Notes: a model not told the origin generated them from the letters alone. A DNA stretch of 8,005 nt from an uncultured Acinetobacter sp. (GCA_900766635.1 CAAFWA010000300.1:1-8005); one strand, 5' to 3'. Counted from the stretch's first letter, positions 1-6,557 are shown. Translations and numbers: made by a program.

Positions 1-977
1 AAACGTAGAGCATTCATCATAAATTCAAAGGGCAATTCATCCTCAGTAATGCGTTTAAATTGCAGATGTTCAGCAGGCACTTTGGCTAAATAATCCTTAG
101 GTAAACGGGTTTTTTGAAAACGATATACCCCATCGGCTTGCGTGACTTTACCATGTGCGCCTGCACCAATCGCTAAATAATCACCAAATTGCCAATAATT
201 GAGATTATGTGCCGATGGTAACTCTTTACGCCATGCAGAAACCTCATAATTCATAAAGCCTTGGGCTTTTAAATAAGCCTCACCCGCTGCCTGAATGTCC
301 TCTAACACTTCATCTTGTGGCAGTAGCGGTTGGGTACGGAAAAACACGGTGTTGGGTTCAATGGTCAATTGATACCATGAAATATGCGTAGCCCCATTAT
401 CGACGGCAAGCTGTAAATCAAGTAATGCTTGCTCGAGCGTTTGCTCAGGTAAGCCATGCATTAAATCCACATTTACACGTTGAAAACCTGCTTGTTTGGC
501 ATTTCGGATCGCCAAAATGGCATCGTCATGACTATGAATGCGACCAAGTTTGCTAAGTTGTTCAGGGTTAAAACTTTGTACACCTAAGGATAAACGGTTA
601 ATCCCCGCTGCCAAATACGCTTTAAATGGCTCATGCTCTAAGGTACCGGGATTAGCCTCTAAAGTAATTTCACAGCCCTGTTCAAATGGCAATAAACGCT
701 TTAACTCGCCAAACAACCACATGTAGCCTTGCGCAGAAATGAGCGAGGGCGTGCCACCACCAATAAAAACACTATGAATGGCACGGCCTTGAGCAAAGTC
801 CACTTGCGTTTTAAAATCTTCCACTAAGGCCTGTAAATATTGCTGCTCTAAAGCCAAAGATAGCTTGCCATCAGGTACGGCATGCGAATTAAAATCGCAA
901 TATGGGCATTTACGCACACACCATGGCATATGAATATATAACGACAACGGTACAGACTGCGGATTTAAGTTGACCAA
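1..977 (-). CDS. hemW: HemW, radical SAM family heme-binding protein (3' end cut by window)
   Basis: HemW is a cytoplasmic relative of the coproporphyrinogen dehydrogenase HemN. In characterised bacteria it binds heme and is thought to act as a heme chaperone rather than as the HemN enzyme. Translating the minus strand gives 325 codons before the edge. The radical SAM cluster motif CxxxCxxC is at C20, C24 and C27 (CVRKCPYCDF). A GGGTP motif follows at 73-77. The HemW heme-binding motif HNxxYW is intact at 257-262 (HNLNYW). The E. coli protein has about 378 residues, so roughly the last 50 are missing here. The only workable start is TTG at 977: an in-frame TGA lies four codons upstream, and the first ATG falls inside the conserved SLYIHMPW segment just before the cluster. 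The Shine-Dalgarno is weak (GAG about 8 bases upstream). The gene is divergent from abeM. The family call is firm; the HemW rather than HemN assignment rests on HNxxYW and the N-terminal CxxxCxxC pattern. Confidence 0.93.
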   Translation of the reverse strand, partial: MVNLNPQSVPLSLYIHMPWCVRKCPYCDFNSHAVPDGKLSLALEQQYLQALVEDFKTQVDFAQGRAIHSVFIGGGTPSLISAQGYMWLFGELKRLLPFEQGCEITLEANPGTLEHEPFKAYLAAGINRLSLGVQSFNPEQLSKLGRIHSHDDAILAIRNAKQAGFQRVNVDLMHGLPEQTLEQALLDLQLAVDNGATHISWYQLTIEPNTVFFRTQPLLPQDEVLEDIQAAGEAYLKAQGFMNYEVSAWRKELPSAHNLNYWQFGDYLAIGAGAHGKVTQADGVYRFQKTRLPKDYLAKVPAEHLQFKRITEDELPFEFMMNALR

Positions 978-1205
978 GACACAAGCTCAAAACAATAAAA
1001 ACAAGATCCTTATTTTAACATGTCTAGCACCACACGCTGATTAAAAGCACGATAGTTTTCACCGCCCCTCACTACCGACCTGATATGAAATTGTGATCAG
1101 CTTGCTTCACGGTGCTATGCATACGGTACGATTTTGAGGGCTTTATAGGATTCTCTTAACTCTTTATACTGCAATTGAACTTGCTTGAATGACGTTTGCA
1201 AAGGG

Positions 1206-1247
1206 TTTAAGTGCGCTATGAGGCACTCGTCTTAAAAAACACTTAAG
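1206..1247. repeat. Overlapping inverted repeats forming two alternative hairpins
   Basis: AGTGC at 1210-1214 can pair with GCACT at 1223-1227 around an 8-base loop, with TTTA/TAAA (1206-1209, 1233-1236) extending it past a bulge. The same left arm, TTAAGTG at 1207-1213, can instead pair with CACTTAA at 1240-1246. The two pairings exclude each other. If transcription starts from the upstream promoter candidate (1142-1170), this lies in the abeM leader. If it starts at the nearer one, it could only be a protein-binding site. Confidence 0.3.
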
Positions 1248-1273
1248 CAACAACTTCCTATCCATTGGCAACG

Positions 1274-1301
1274 TTGACTAAGTGGCGGGGTCATATATTT
1301 T
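1274..1301 (+). promoter_or_regulatory. Candidate sigma-70 promoter of abeM
   Basis: TTGACT at 1274-1279 matches the -35 consensus at five of six bases. It is followed after 16 bases by TATTTT at 1296-1301. Transcription would begin near 1308, leaving a leader of about 24 bases before the abeM ATG. The assignment is from consensus matching only. Confidence 0.4.
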
Positions 1302-1331
1302 GCTTTATGACTGAGCCGACAACGCTAAATA

Positions 1332-2690
1332 ATGAGTACCACGGTGTCACACACAACCTCAAATCGCTTTGAATTAAAACAGCTCACGCATTTAATGCTG
1401 CCCATTTTAATCACCCAATTTTCTCAAGCAGGTTTAGGCCTGATTGATACCATTATGGCAGGTCAACTCTCTGCGATTGACCTTGCAGCGATTGCCGTGG
1501 GGGTTGGGCTGTGGATTCCGATTATGTTGCTGTTTAGTGGCATCATGATTGCGACAACACCTTTAGTTGCTGAAGCCAATGGTGCACGTACCCCTGAGAA
1601 AATTGCCACCATTGTGCGCCAATCGTTATGGGTTGCATTAATTCTTGGTGTGATTGCAGGGTTACTGCTGCAATTGATGCCCTTATTGCTCCCAATCCTT
1701 GGTGTACCTGCTAACTTATTGCCTAAAGCGAGTCTGTTTTTACATGCGATTGGTTTTGGTATGCCTGCGGTGACCATGTATGCGGCTTTACGTGGTTATT
1801 CAGAAGCACTTGGTTTCCCACGTCCAGTCACCGCGATTAGTTTGCTTGCTTTGGTAGTGCTTGTACCACTGAACTACCTCTTTATGTATGGTTTTGGGCC
1901 AATTCCTGCTTTAGGCAGTGCAGGTTGTGGTTTTGCAACGGCAATTTTACAGTGGCTGATGTTTTTTGCATTACTTGGCTATATTCAAAAAGCCAAAATT
2001 TATCAAGCAACCTCTATTTTTAGCCATTTTGAAAAAATCGATCGCGATTGGGTGAAACGTATTTTAAAACTTGGCTTACCGATTGGCTTAGCCATTTTCT
2101 TTGAAGTGAGTATTTTTAGTACCGCTGCAATTATTTTAAGTCCACTCGGTGAAACCATTGTCGCAGCACATCAAATTGCCATTTCGGTGACTTCACAATT
2201 GTTTATGATCCCCATGTCACTCGCTTTAGCCCTCACTATTCGTGTAGGGACGTACTATGGCGAGAAAAACTATGTAGCGATGCGTAAAGTACAAAAGTTA
2301 GGCTTAATGACCGCCACAGGTTTGGCTTTAACGACTATGCTCTTTATGTGGCTATTCCGTCCTGAAATTGTGGCCATTTATACCCAAGATGTTTTAGTGG
2401 CTGAAGTAGCCATGTATTTAATTTGGTTTGCAATTGCCTATCAAATTATGGATGCATGGCAAATTAGCGCTGCGGGATGTTTACGTGGCATGCAAGACAC
2501 CAAAGGCCCGATGTGGATTACCATGATTGCGTATTGGGTTGTGGCTTTCCCTGTGGGCATTTATCTCTCTCGCTTTACGAGTATGGGTGCACCTGGGGTT
2601 TGGATTGGTCTTATTGTCGGTTTAACAGTGGCCTGTATTTTATTATTGCTGCGTTTATATATGAATAATCAACGTTTGAGTCAATCTTAA
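1332..2690 (+). CDS. abeM: MATE family multidrug/cation antiporter, AbeM-like (NorM type)
   Basis: This is an inner-membrane efflux pump of the multidrug and toxic compound extrusion family. Such pumps export cationic drugs, dyes and often fluoroquinolones in exchange for H+ or Na+. The protein has 452 residues, the normal family length, and is almost continuously hydrophobic, consistent with twelve membrane helices in two six-helix halves. The acidic residues that bind the coupling ion in Vibrio cholerae NorM (D36, E255, D371) have counterparts at a constant offset of three: D39 in GLIDTIMAG, E258 in FFEVSIFS and D374 in QIMDAWQ. The sequence closely resembles A. baumannii AbeM as I recall it, including LPILITQF near the start and AAGCLRGMQDT in the second half. 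The ATG at 1332 is the first start after an in-frame TAA at 1326-1328, and its Shine-Dalgarno is poor. The gene is monocistronic, ended by the terminator at 2696. Resistance phenotype depends on expression and cannot be read here. Confidence 0.95.
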   Translation: MSTTVSHTTSNRFELKQLTHLMLPILITQFSQAGLGLIDTIMAGQLSAIDLAAIAVGVGLWIPIMLLFSGIMIATTPLVAEANGARTPEKIATIVRQSLWVALILGVIAGLLLQLMPLLLPILGVPANLLPKASLFLHAIGFGMPAVTMYAALRGYSEALGFPRPVTAISLLALVVLVPLNYLFMYGFGPIPALGSAGCGFATAILQWLMFFALLGYIQKAKIYQATSIFSHFEKIDRDWVKRILKLGLPIGLAIFFEVSIFSTAAIILSPLGETIVAAHQIAISVTSQLFMIPMSLALALTIRVGTYYGEKNYVAMRKVQKLGLMTATGLALTTMLFMWLFRPEIVAIYTQDVLVAEVAMYLIWFAIAYQIMDAWQISAAGCLRGMQDTKGPMWITMIAYWVVAFPVGIYLSRFTSMGAPGVWIGLIVGLTVACILLLLRLYMNNQRLSQS

Positions 2691-2695
2691 AAATG

Positions 2696-2722
2696 AGCGA
2701 AGCTAAACCCTTCGCTTTTTTA
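2696..2722 (+). terminator. Intrinsic terminator after abeM
   Basis: A perfect 7-base-pair stem, AGCGAAG (2696-2702) with CTTCGCT (2710-2716), has a 7-base loop and runs into a T tract. It starts six bases after the abeM stop codon. Confidence 0.85.
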
Positions 2723-2883
2723 TCTTTGCTATGATGGCAAATGAGCACTCAAGTTTACGCCTCTTAAATGATCCATCCTAAAATCTGAGTTCTGTACAAT
2801 CCTTTAACAATTTAAAGTAGGCAGATTAGGATTTGTCGCCTATGATCATGGATAAGCTTGATTTTTTTCTTGAGGATATAGGC

Positions 2884-4182
2884 ATGGCAAAACCGGCAAG
2901 TACGCCTGGTCGTCGTTTTATGAAACTTGCAAGTATGACCGCAAGTATTGCGACAAAGACTGTTTCTAATTCCCTGCGTAATTTAACTGCCGACGAAGAA
3001 CAAAAAAATGCCGCACGCAGCAAAATGTTCCAAGACATTGGCTTACAAATTGCCGAAACCTTAGGTGAAATGAAAGGTGCAGTGATGAAAGTGGGACAAA
3101 TTGCCTCACAATATAAAGATGTCTTTCCGCCTGAAGTATCTAAAGCAATTGCTAAATTGCAGCGTCAAGCGCCGCCTATGCCCTTTGCACAAATTCAGCA
3201 GCAAGTGGAAAAAGAGCTTGGTCAACCGCTAAATCAATTATTTGCCCATTTTGATGAAACTCCATTTGCAGCAGCATCGATTGGCCAAGTGCATCGTGCC
3301 ACATTAAAAACTGGCGAAGAGGTCGTGGTTAAAGTTCAATATCCCGGCGTCGAAGAAGCCTGTGCAAGTGATTTAAAACAAGTACGTTTGGCCTTACGTC
3401 TTATGGGCGTACTTAAAATTGAACGTAAGCTACAAGATCGTTTATTTCAAGAAATTCAAGACAGCTTAGACAACGAACTCAATTACCAAATTGAAGCGCA
3501 AAACTTACAAGTGGCACGCACGTTCCATCAAGCGCTTGATCCAAAAGTGGTGATTCCTCAAGTGTATACCGACTATTCATCACGTCATGTGCTTACTTTA
3601 AGTTTTGAACAAGGCGCGAGTATCGAAACAGCACGTACATGGTCGCAAGAAACCCGTAACCAACTAGGCCGTCGTTTGTTACGTGCCATTGGACAAGAAA
3701 TTTTTTACTTAAAACGCTTTCATTGCGATCCACATCCGGGTAACTTTGCCTTTCGTGAAGATGGCAGCGTTTTAATTTACGATTACGGTGGTGTTAAAAC
3801 CTTATCGACCGAAGTGGTAGAGAATTTTAAAGCCCTTGTCCATGCCGCACGCGCTGAAGACTTTCAAACCATGGAAGATTATTTGCTGCGTTTAAATTCA
3901 TTGTCTGAAAAAGATAAATTTCCACATGAGTTGTATGCAGCATGGGTAGAAATTTTTACTCGCCCACTGGTAACGCATTATGATTTTGCAGCCAATAGCT
4001 CCCATCATGATGCGATGGAATTAGTGAAACCCTCACTTAAATATTGGGATTTATTTAAACCCTCTCCTGAAACTTTAATGGTGAATCGGACTATTTCAGG
4101 TCAATATTGGAATCTCATTAATCTGAAAGTGCATGATAATTTAAATGATGTCTTGGATGAATTAATTCCACCTCGTTCCTAA
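2884..4182 (+). CDS. ABC1/AarF/UbiB-family atypical protein kinase-like ATPase
   Basis: A member of the ABC1 (ADCK/UbiB) family. These proteins share a kinase fold with altered nucleotide-binding loops; UbiB members support ubiquinone synthesis. From the ATG at 2884 the protein has 432 residues. The KxGQ family motif is at 69-72 (KVGQ). The alanine-rich loop replacing the kinase glycine loop is at 129-132 (AAAS, then IGQVH). The conserved lysine is K150 (VVVK). The catalytic-loop equivalent is DPHPGN at 282-287, and the metal-binding DFG equivalent reads DYG at 300-302. There is no C-terminal membrane-helix pair and the protein is shorter than UbiB (about 540 residues), so this is probably a soluble paralog and not UbiB itself; its substrate is unknown. 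Start choice: TGAGGAT lies 8 bases before 2884. An alternative ATG at 2842, with AGG 11 bases upstream, would add 14 residues. TACAAT at 2795-2800 could be a -10 element, but I see no good -35. The gene sits between two terminators and is likely transcribed alone. Confidence 0.9.
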   Translation: MAKPASTPGRRFMKLASMTASIATKTVSNSLRNLTADEEQKNAARSKMFQDIGLQIAETLGEMKGAVMKVGQIASQYKDVFPPEVSKAIAKLQRQAPPMPFAQIQQQVEKELGQPLNQLFAHFDETPFAAASIGQVHRATLKTGEEVVVKVQYPGVEEACASDLKQVRLALRLMGVLKIERKLQDRLFQEIQDSLDNELNYQIEAQNLQVARTFHQALDPKVVIPQVYTDYSSRHVLTLSFEQGASIETARTWSQETRNQLGRRLLRAIGQEIFYLKRFHCDPHPGNFAFREDGSVLIYDYGGVKTLSTEVVENFKALVHAARAEDFQTMEDYLLRLNSLSEKDKFPHELYAAWVEIFTRPLVTHYDFAANSSHHDAMELVKPSLKYWDLFKPSPETLMVNRTISGQYWNLINLKVHDNLNDVLDELIPPRS

Positions 4183-4189
4183 TTTTCTT

Positions 4190-4222
4190 ACCCAAAGTGA
4201 AATGCTTTGGGTTTACTTTTTT
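4190..4222 (+). terminator. Intrinsic terminator after the ABC1 kinase gene
   Basis: An 8-base-pair perfect stem, ACCCAAAG (4190-4197) with CTTTGGGT (4205-4212), has a 7-base loop and is followed by a T-rich run to 4222. The stop codon is 7 bases upstream. The tail overlaps the promoter region of the next gene. Confidence 0.85.
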
Positions 4223-4231
4223 AAGTTTTAT

Positions 4232-4249
4232 GTTATGTTATAACATATC
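4232..4249. promoter_or_regulatory. Zur-like operator in front of the L31 paralog
   Basis: Positions 4234-4247 are a perfect 14-base palindrome, TATGTTATAACATA. The outer G/C at 4232/4249 are also symmetric. The ATGTTATA/TATAACAT half-sites are the hallmark of gammaproteobacterial Zur boxes. The palindrome ends 20 bases before the rpmE2 ATG. A possible -35 (TTTACT, 4212-4217) with -10 (TATGTT, 4234-4239) would place it over the -10 region, where zinc-loaded Zur would block transcription. The AAGGAA ribosome binding site follows at 4257-4262. Confidence 0.75.
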
Positions 4250-4269
4250 TAAAGATAAGGAACTGCGAC

Positions 4270-4530
4270 ATGCGCGATAATATCCATCCTGAATATCAAC
4301 AAGTTTTATTTCATGACACCAATGCTGATGTGTATTTTGTGATTGGCAGCACCTTAAAAAGTGCGATTACGCGTGAATATCAAGGTCAAACCTATCCATA
4401 CATCAGCTTAGATATTTCAAGTGCTTCACATCCGTTTTATACAGGTGAGCAACGTCAAACCAGTAATGAGGGTCGTGTGGCGAGCTTTAATAAACGCTTT
4501 GCACGTTTTGGTCGTAAAAAGGCAGATTAA
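4270..4530 (+). CDS. rpmE2: 50S ribosomal protein L31 type B (zinc-independent)
   Basis: Alternative L31 of the large ribosomal subunit. The 86-residue protein begins [16 protein letters not shown] and ends in a basic tail ([12 protein letters not shown]), the usual type B form and length. It contains no cysteine at all, so the CxxC zinc site of type A L31 is absent. In bacteria with both forms, the cysteine-free copy is made in zinc shortage and replaces the zinc-binding L31, freeing zinc from ribosomes. This is established for other species and inferred here. Translation starts at the ATG at 4270, seven bases after AAGGAA. The upstream Zur-like palindrome and a terminator on either side suggest a single-gene, zinc-repressed unit. 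The convergent neighbour is crcB. Confidence 0.95.
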   Translation: MRDNIHPEYQQVLFHDTNADVYFVIGSTLKSAITREYQGQTYPYISLDISSASHPFYTGEQRQTSNEGRVASFNKRFARFGRKKAD

Positions 4531-4555
4531 TGTTCAGTTCTGCTGTGGCTGGCAT

Positions 4556-4584
4556 AGGTCTAATCGTGTATTAGACCTTTTTTT
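4556..4584 (+). terminator. Intrinsic terminator after rpmE2
   Basis: A 9-base-pair perfect stem, AGGTCTAAT (4556-4564) with ATTAGACCT (4570-4578), has a 5-base CGTGT loop and a seven-T tail to 4584. The tail overlaps the last two bases of the convergent crcB gene. On the minus strand there is no T tract after the stem, so it should act only on the plus strand. Confidence 0.88.
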
Positions 4585-4948
4585 AATGCTGTAACACCCA
4601 TACTATGAGCGCCAGTAAACTAAACCCCACCACAATACTCGATAACACATAACTGAGTGCAAGCAACATGTGACCATGATTCATGAGTTGCACCGTTTCT
4701 AAGGCAAAGCTTGAAAAGGTCGTAAAGCCACCCAATACCCCTACCATAAAAAATAAGCGAGCGTCTTGCTGTAAACTCGGATAATGCTGGCTTAAACCAA
4801 AGAAGATGCCTGCTAAGGCACAACCGAATAGATTAATCCACCATGTTGGCCAAGGAAAAAGCTGCTCTGGCTTAACTAACAACACGCTTAAACCATAACG
4901 TAAACTTGCACCAATCGCACCGCCTAAAGCAACCCATAACCACGTCAT
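4583..4948 (-). CDS. crcB: Fluoride channel/exporter CrcB (Fluc)
   Basis: A small inner-membrane fluoride channel that lets fluoride leave the cell; active Fluc proteins are antiparallel dimers. The 121-residue protein has four hydrophobic helices. The family signature GGAIGASLRYG lies near the N-terminus (9-19), with the conserved N39 in WWINLFGCALAG. GGFTTFSSFALE at 73-84 carries the phenylalanine pair (F78, F81) that lines the fluoride path and the region around the central sodium site. The ATG at 4948 is preceded by GGTGA seven bases upstream. The gene is divergent from the HopJ-family gene with 74 bases between the starts, and convergent with rpmE2. Many crcB genes are controlled by a fluoride riboswitch; I could not recognise one in this short leader. 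Single-copy genes of this length normally encode the homodimeric form. Confidence 0.95.
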   Translation of the reverse strand: MTWLWVALGGAIGASLRYGLSVLLVKPEQLFPWPTWWINLFGCALAGIFFGLSQHYPSLQQDARLFFMVGVLGGFTTFSSFALETVQLMNHGHMLLALSYVLSSIVVGFSLLALIVWVLQH

Positions 4949-5022
4949 TATTTCATCACCATAAGTACTTTCACTTCACAGCAAGCCACTTTATAGTAAT
5001 CCTTATTTTAAAGGAAACGAGC

Positions 5023-5355
5023 ATGGCACAAGATTTACTACAACGCTTAGCAGAGCCCGCTTTTCAATTTTCTGATGCTTTAGCCTACATCGAACAGCAT
5101 TACCATTACACGCCAACTGCTTTTAAAAATGGCAGCCAATATAATCAAGCGGGGCAAAATGAAGGTAGTGCTAAAATTTTCGCCTTTGCTCAGTTATATC
5201 AGTTAACTGAAAGCCAGACTTTAAGCCTGTTTGCCGAACATTACGCAGGTGTTTTAGCCGACCCAAATGGTTCAGGACATCAAAATATTCGTCAATTTAT
5301 GCAGCATGGTTGGCAAGGTATTGAATTCTCAGGACAAGCTCTACAACCTAAATAA
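5023..5355 (+). CDS. HopJ type III effector-family protein (small, function unknown)
   Basis: A 110-residue soluble protein that I recognise as the HopJ family, named after a Pseudomonas syringae type III effector candidate but widespread in bacteria without that secretion system. A secretion role is therefore doubtful here, and no type III genes are nearby. Visible traits are the conserved block NGSQYNQAGQNEGSAKIFAF around residues 34-53, a likely helical middle, and GSGHQNIRQFMQHGW near the C-terminus. There is no signal peptide or membrane segment. The start at 5023 is chosen because AAAGGAAA lies just upstream. The open frame extends back to 4906, but that part would overlap the start of crcB on the other strand and reads like non-coding sequence. 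It shares its upstream region with divergent crcB and ends in the strong terminator at 5355-5382. Confidence 0.85.
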   Translation: MAQDLLQRLAEPAFQFSDALAYIEQHYHYTPTAFKNGSQYNQAGQNEGSAKIFAFAQLYQLTESQTLSLFAEHYAGVLADPNGSGHQNIRQFMQHGWQGIEFSGQALQPK

Positions 5356-5382
5356 AAAAACCTCCCTATAGGGAGGTTTTTT
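5355..5382. terminator. Bidirectional intrinsic terminator between convergent genes
   Basis: A perfect 12-base-pair inverted repeat, six A plus CCTCCC (5355-5366) and GGGAGG plus six T (5371-5382), has a TATA loop. Both strands give a GC-rich stem followed by a T tract. It begins at the last base of the HopJ-family stop codon and ends one base before the lipoprotein gene's stop, so it can end transcripts from both sides. Confidence 0.92.
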
Positions 5383-5383
5383 C

Positions 5384-5785
5384 TTATTGAACCGTGACTT
5401 TACATGACCACTGTGCAGGTGATAGAGGTTGCCAACCAGGCCCATGATGCAGAGAAATTTGATCTGTACCTTGAGATTTTGCAGTGAAGATAAAGACTGT
5501 ATCTTGCCCAGCCCCGATAATTGGCACTTTAGTAGGTAACTTGGCAATATAAGCGCTTTTTGCATCAAACTTTTGTGCACCTGTCACCTCCCAAGAATAA
5601 CCTGTACTTGGATTGTCATACACTTGCACACTAATGCTCTCACCAACTTTTAAAGTTAAATGATCCGCACATGGCGTATCAACTGTGTAATGATAAGTTC
5701 CTTTTGGAAGCTCTGTGGGTTTTGGTGTAGTCACACAAGCGGTCAGTAATGCACTGCCAAGCAATGTTAAAGCAATCTTTTTCAT
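5384..5785 (-). CDS. Lipoprotein of the chagasin / I42 cysteine-protease inhibitor family
   Basis: A predicted 133-residue lipoprotein. The N-terminus MKKIALTLLGSALLTAC is a type II signal peptide with lipobox LTAC, so C17 would be lipidated. Position +2 is valine, not aspartate, which favours outer-membrane sorting by the E. coli rule. The mature part has the three loop signatures of chagasin-like inhibitors: NPSTGYSW at 58-65, a glycine-containing GAGQDTVFIF at 91-100, and GPGWQP at 115-120 in place of the usual RPW-type loop. In known members these loops plug the active site of papain-family cysteine proteases. C39 and C128 could form a disulfide. The ATG at 5785 follows GAGGGA by three bases. 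The upstream exported-protein gene ends 15 bases before it on the same strand, so they are probably co-transcribed. No candidate target protease is in the window, so inhibition is inferred from the family. Confidence 0.85.
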   Translation of the reverse strand: MKKIALTLLGSALLTACVTTPKPTELPKGTYHYTVDTPCADHLTLKVGESISVQVYDNPSTGYSWEVTGAQKFDAKSAYIAKLPTKVPIIGAGQDTVFIFTAKSQGTDQISLHHGPGWQPLSPAQWSCKVTVQ

Positions 5786-5800
5786 CGTTCCCTCAAAGAT

Positions 5801-6364
5801 TTAACTGTGGACTTTTTCAATCCATTGAATCGAATTTACACGAAAAACTTCACACGCACCATCGCCAATATCAGTTGGGGTTAAAGATGAGCGCCACACT
5901 AAATTTTGATCTTTAATTTCAACCAATTCCCCTTGCAAATAGACTAAATCGCCACGTTTGACTTGTTTAATTTGTTGAGCGATTTCAGGGCTCGCTGGGA
6001 CAATGTGCATATTAGACACCATTTGCATAGCTTGTTCGACAGGAACAGGAACCGTTGGCATTTTCCAATTTAAGTAACGGTCATATTGATTGACAGAGAT
6101 GGTGCGTGCAATTTCAGGTTCAGCAAATAAACCCCAACTTACCGCGTAATCAATGGGTGAAAATTTAGCTTGTGGATCATCCTCATAGGTTTTACTGCCT
6201 AAAATGCGAAATTCCCCTGCAAAAGGCTGCAACACTTGAATAGATTGATGTTTTACAGTTGGAGGCAGGCCTTTAGCAATATTGTATTCTGCTGAAGCAT
6301 GGGTCAATGCCACACCGAAATAACCAACTAAAGTACACATGCCGACTAAAAGTAGCTGTTTCAT
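5801..6364 (-). CDS. Exported protein of unknown function (187 residues)
   Basis: I cannot name this protein's function. The N-terminus has a hydrophobic stretch from about 4 to 20 followed by THASA, giving a plausible signal peptidase site after A25; an uncleaved anchor is the alternative. The rest is soluble and likely periplasmic. Motif-like blocks are SPIDYAVSWG (69-78), NMHIVP (118-123), RGDLVYLQGELVEI (137-150) and WRSSLTPTDIGDGACEV (157-173). From memory, similar strings (SPxDxAVxWG, NMHxIPA, GxLV, WxSSLxxxDxGxGACE) recur in uncharacterised proteins of many proteobacteria, so it seems to belong to a conserved but unassigned family. RGDLVYLQGELVEI followed by a tryptophan-rich end suggests a small beta-barrel. 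The start at 6364 is the first ATG of the frame and begins the signal sequence. It leads the two-gene unit with the I42 lipoprotein, and a promoter candidate lies about 25 bases upstream. Confidence 0.8.
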   Translation of the reverse strand: MKQLLLVGMCTLVGYFGVALTHASAEYNIAKGLPPTVKHQSIQVLQPFAGEFRILGSKTYEDDPQAKFSPIDYAVSWGLFAEPEIARTISVNQYDRYLNWKMPTVPVPVEQAMQMVSNMHIVPASPEIAQQIKQVKRGDLVYLQGELVEIKDQNLVWRSSLTPTDIGDGACEVFRVNSIQWIEKVHS

Positions 6365-6387
6365 TGCCTTGCTCTAAGATGTTTTAA

Positions 6388-6416
6388 CTTAAATTTAAGC
6401 TTAAAGTCTTTTTCAA
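6388..6416 (-). promoter_or_regulatory. Candidate promoter of the exported-protein/lipoprotein unit
   Basis: On the minus strand TTGAAA (plus 6411-6416) and TTTAAG (plus 6388-6393) are spaced by 17 bases, reading towards the gene starting at 6364. The -10 forms one half of a perfect 12-base palindrome CTTAAATTTAAG (6388-6399), which could be an operator or simply AT-rich sequence. Confidence 0.35.
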
Positions 6417-6483
6417 TTGCTACAATTTTAAATACGTAACTCAAGCCTCTACTTTGCTCTATTTTTGTAGTTGTCACAGTAGG

Positions 6484-6549
6484 ATCGCTATGGTTGACAT
6501 AGACCCTCAATCATGATTTTTTTATACTTTTGTCCTAGGTCATAGCGAT
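6484..6549. repeat. 9-base inverted repeat within a cluster of CTATG elements upstream of parA
   Basis: ATCGCTATG at 6484-6492 recurs as its exact reverse complement CATAGCGAT at 6541-6549, 48 bases apart. The core CTATG also occurs reversed at 6498-6502 (CATAG) and forward within GCTATG at 6563-6568. That gives four copies in about 85 bases, orientations +, -, -, +. One arm lies in the spacer of the parA promoter candidate, which is where an operator would sit. Confidence 0.5.
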
Positions 6550-6557
6550 GTTATAAA
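6530..6557 (+). promoter_or_regulatory. Candidate promoter of the ParA-like gene
   Basis: TTGTCC at 6530-6535 (four of six consensus) and TATAAA at 6552-6557 (five of six) have a 16-base spacer. Transcription would begin near 6564, about 37 bases before the ATG. A second possibility is the extended -10 TGcTATGCT at 6562-6570. Confidence 0.4.

Larger units (their letters stand above)
978..1331. other. Divergent intergenic region, 354 bases, no gene
   Basis: This gap separates the hemW start from the abeM start. I find no convincing protein gene, tRNA or known riboswitch in it. It contains two possible plus-strand promoters. One is TTTATA at 1142-1147 with TATACT at 1165-1170 (17-base spacer). 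The other is the nearer pair listed separately. It also contains a set of mutually exclusive hairpins around 1206-1247. The length is generous for a divergent promoter region, so regulator sites or a small RNA are possible, but nothing in the sequence names one. Confidence 0.5.

Noticed and set aside
538..726. A 62-codon plus-strand frame antisense to hemW
   Set aside because: HemW is continuous through this stretch with conserved motifs on both sides, so this is a shadow frame.
1307..1372. A 21-codon open frame (ATG at 1307) overlapping the abeM start out of frame, as a possible leader peptide
   Set aside because: No suitable Shine-Dalgarno, and short overlapping frames of this size are expected by chance. 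The peptide has no attenuation-like codon run.
4949..5022. A fluoride riboswitch upstream of crcB
   Set aside because: The minus-strand leader is only 74 bases and I could not find the conserved GGNGAUGG-type start and pseudoknot of the crcB motif. A covariance-model scan would settle it.
4906..5022. A 39-residue N-terminal extension of the HopJ-family protein
   Set aside because: It overlaps the crcB start, has a histidine/leucine-rich composition unlike the family, and the strong AAAGGAAA site marks 5023.
5341..5580. A 79-codon minus-strand frame inside the lipoprotein gene region
   Set aside because: It runs across the terminator and overlaps the I42 lipoprotein gene in another frame; it is a shadow frame.
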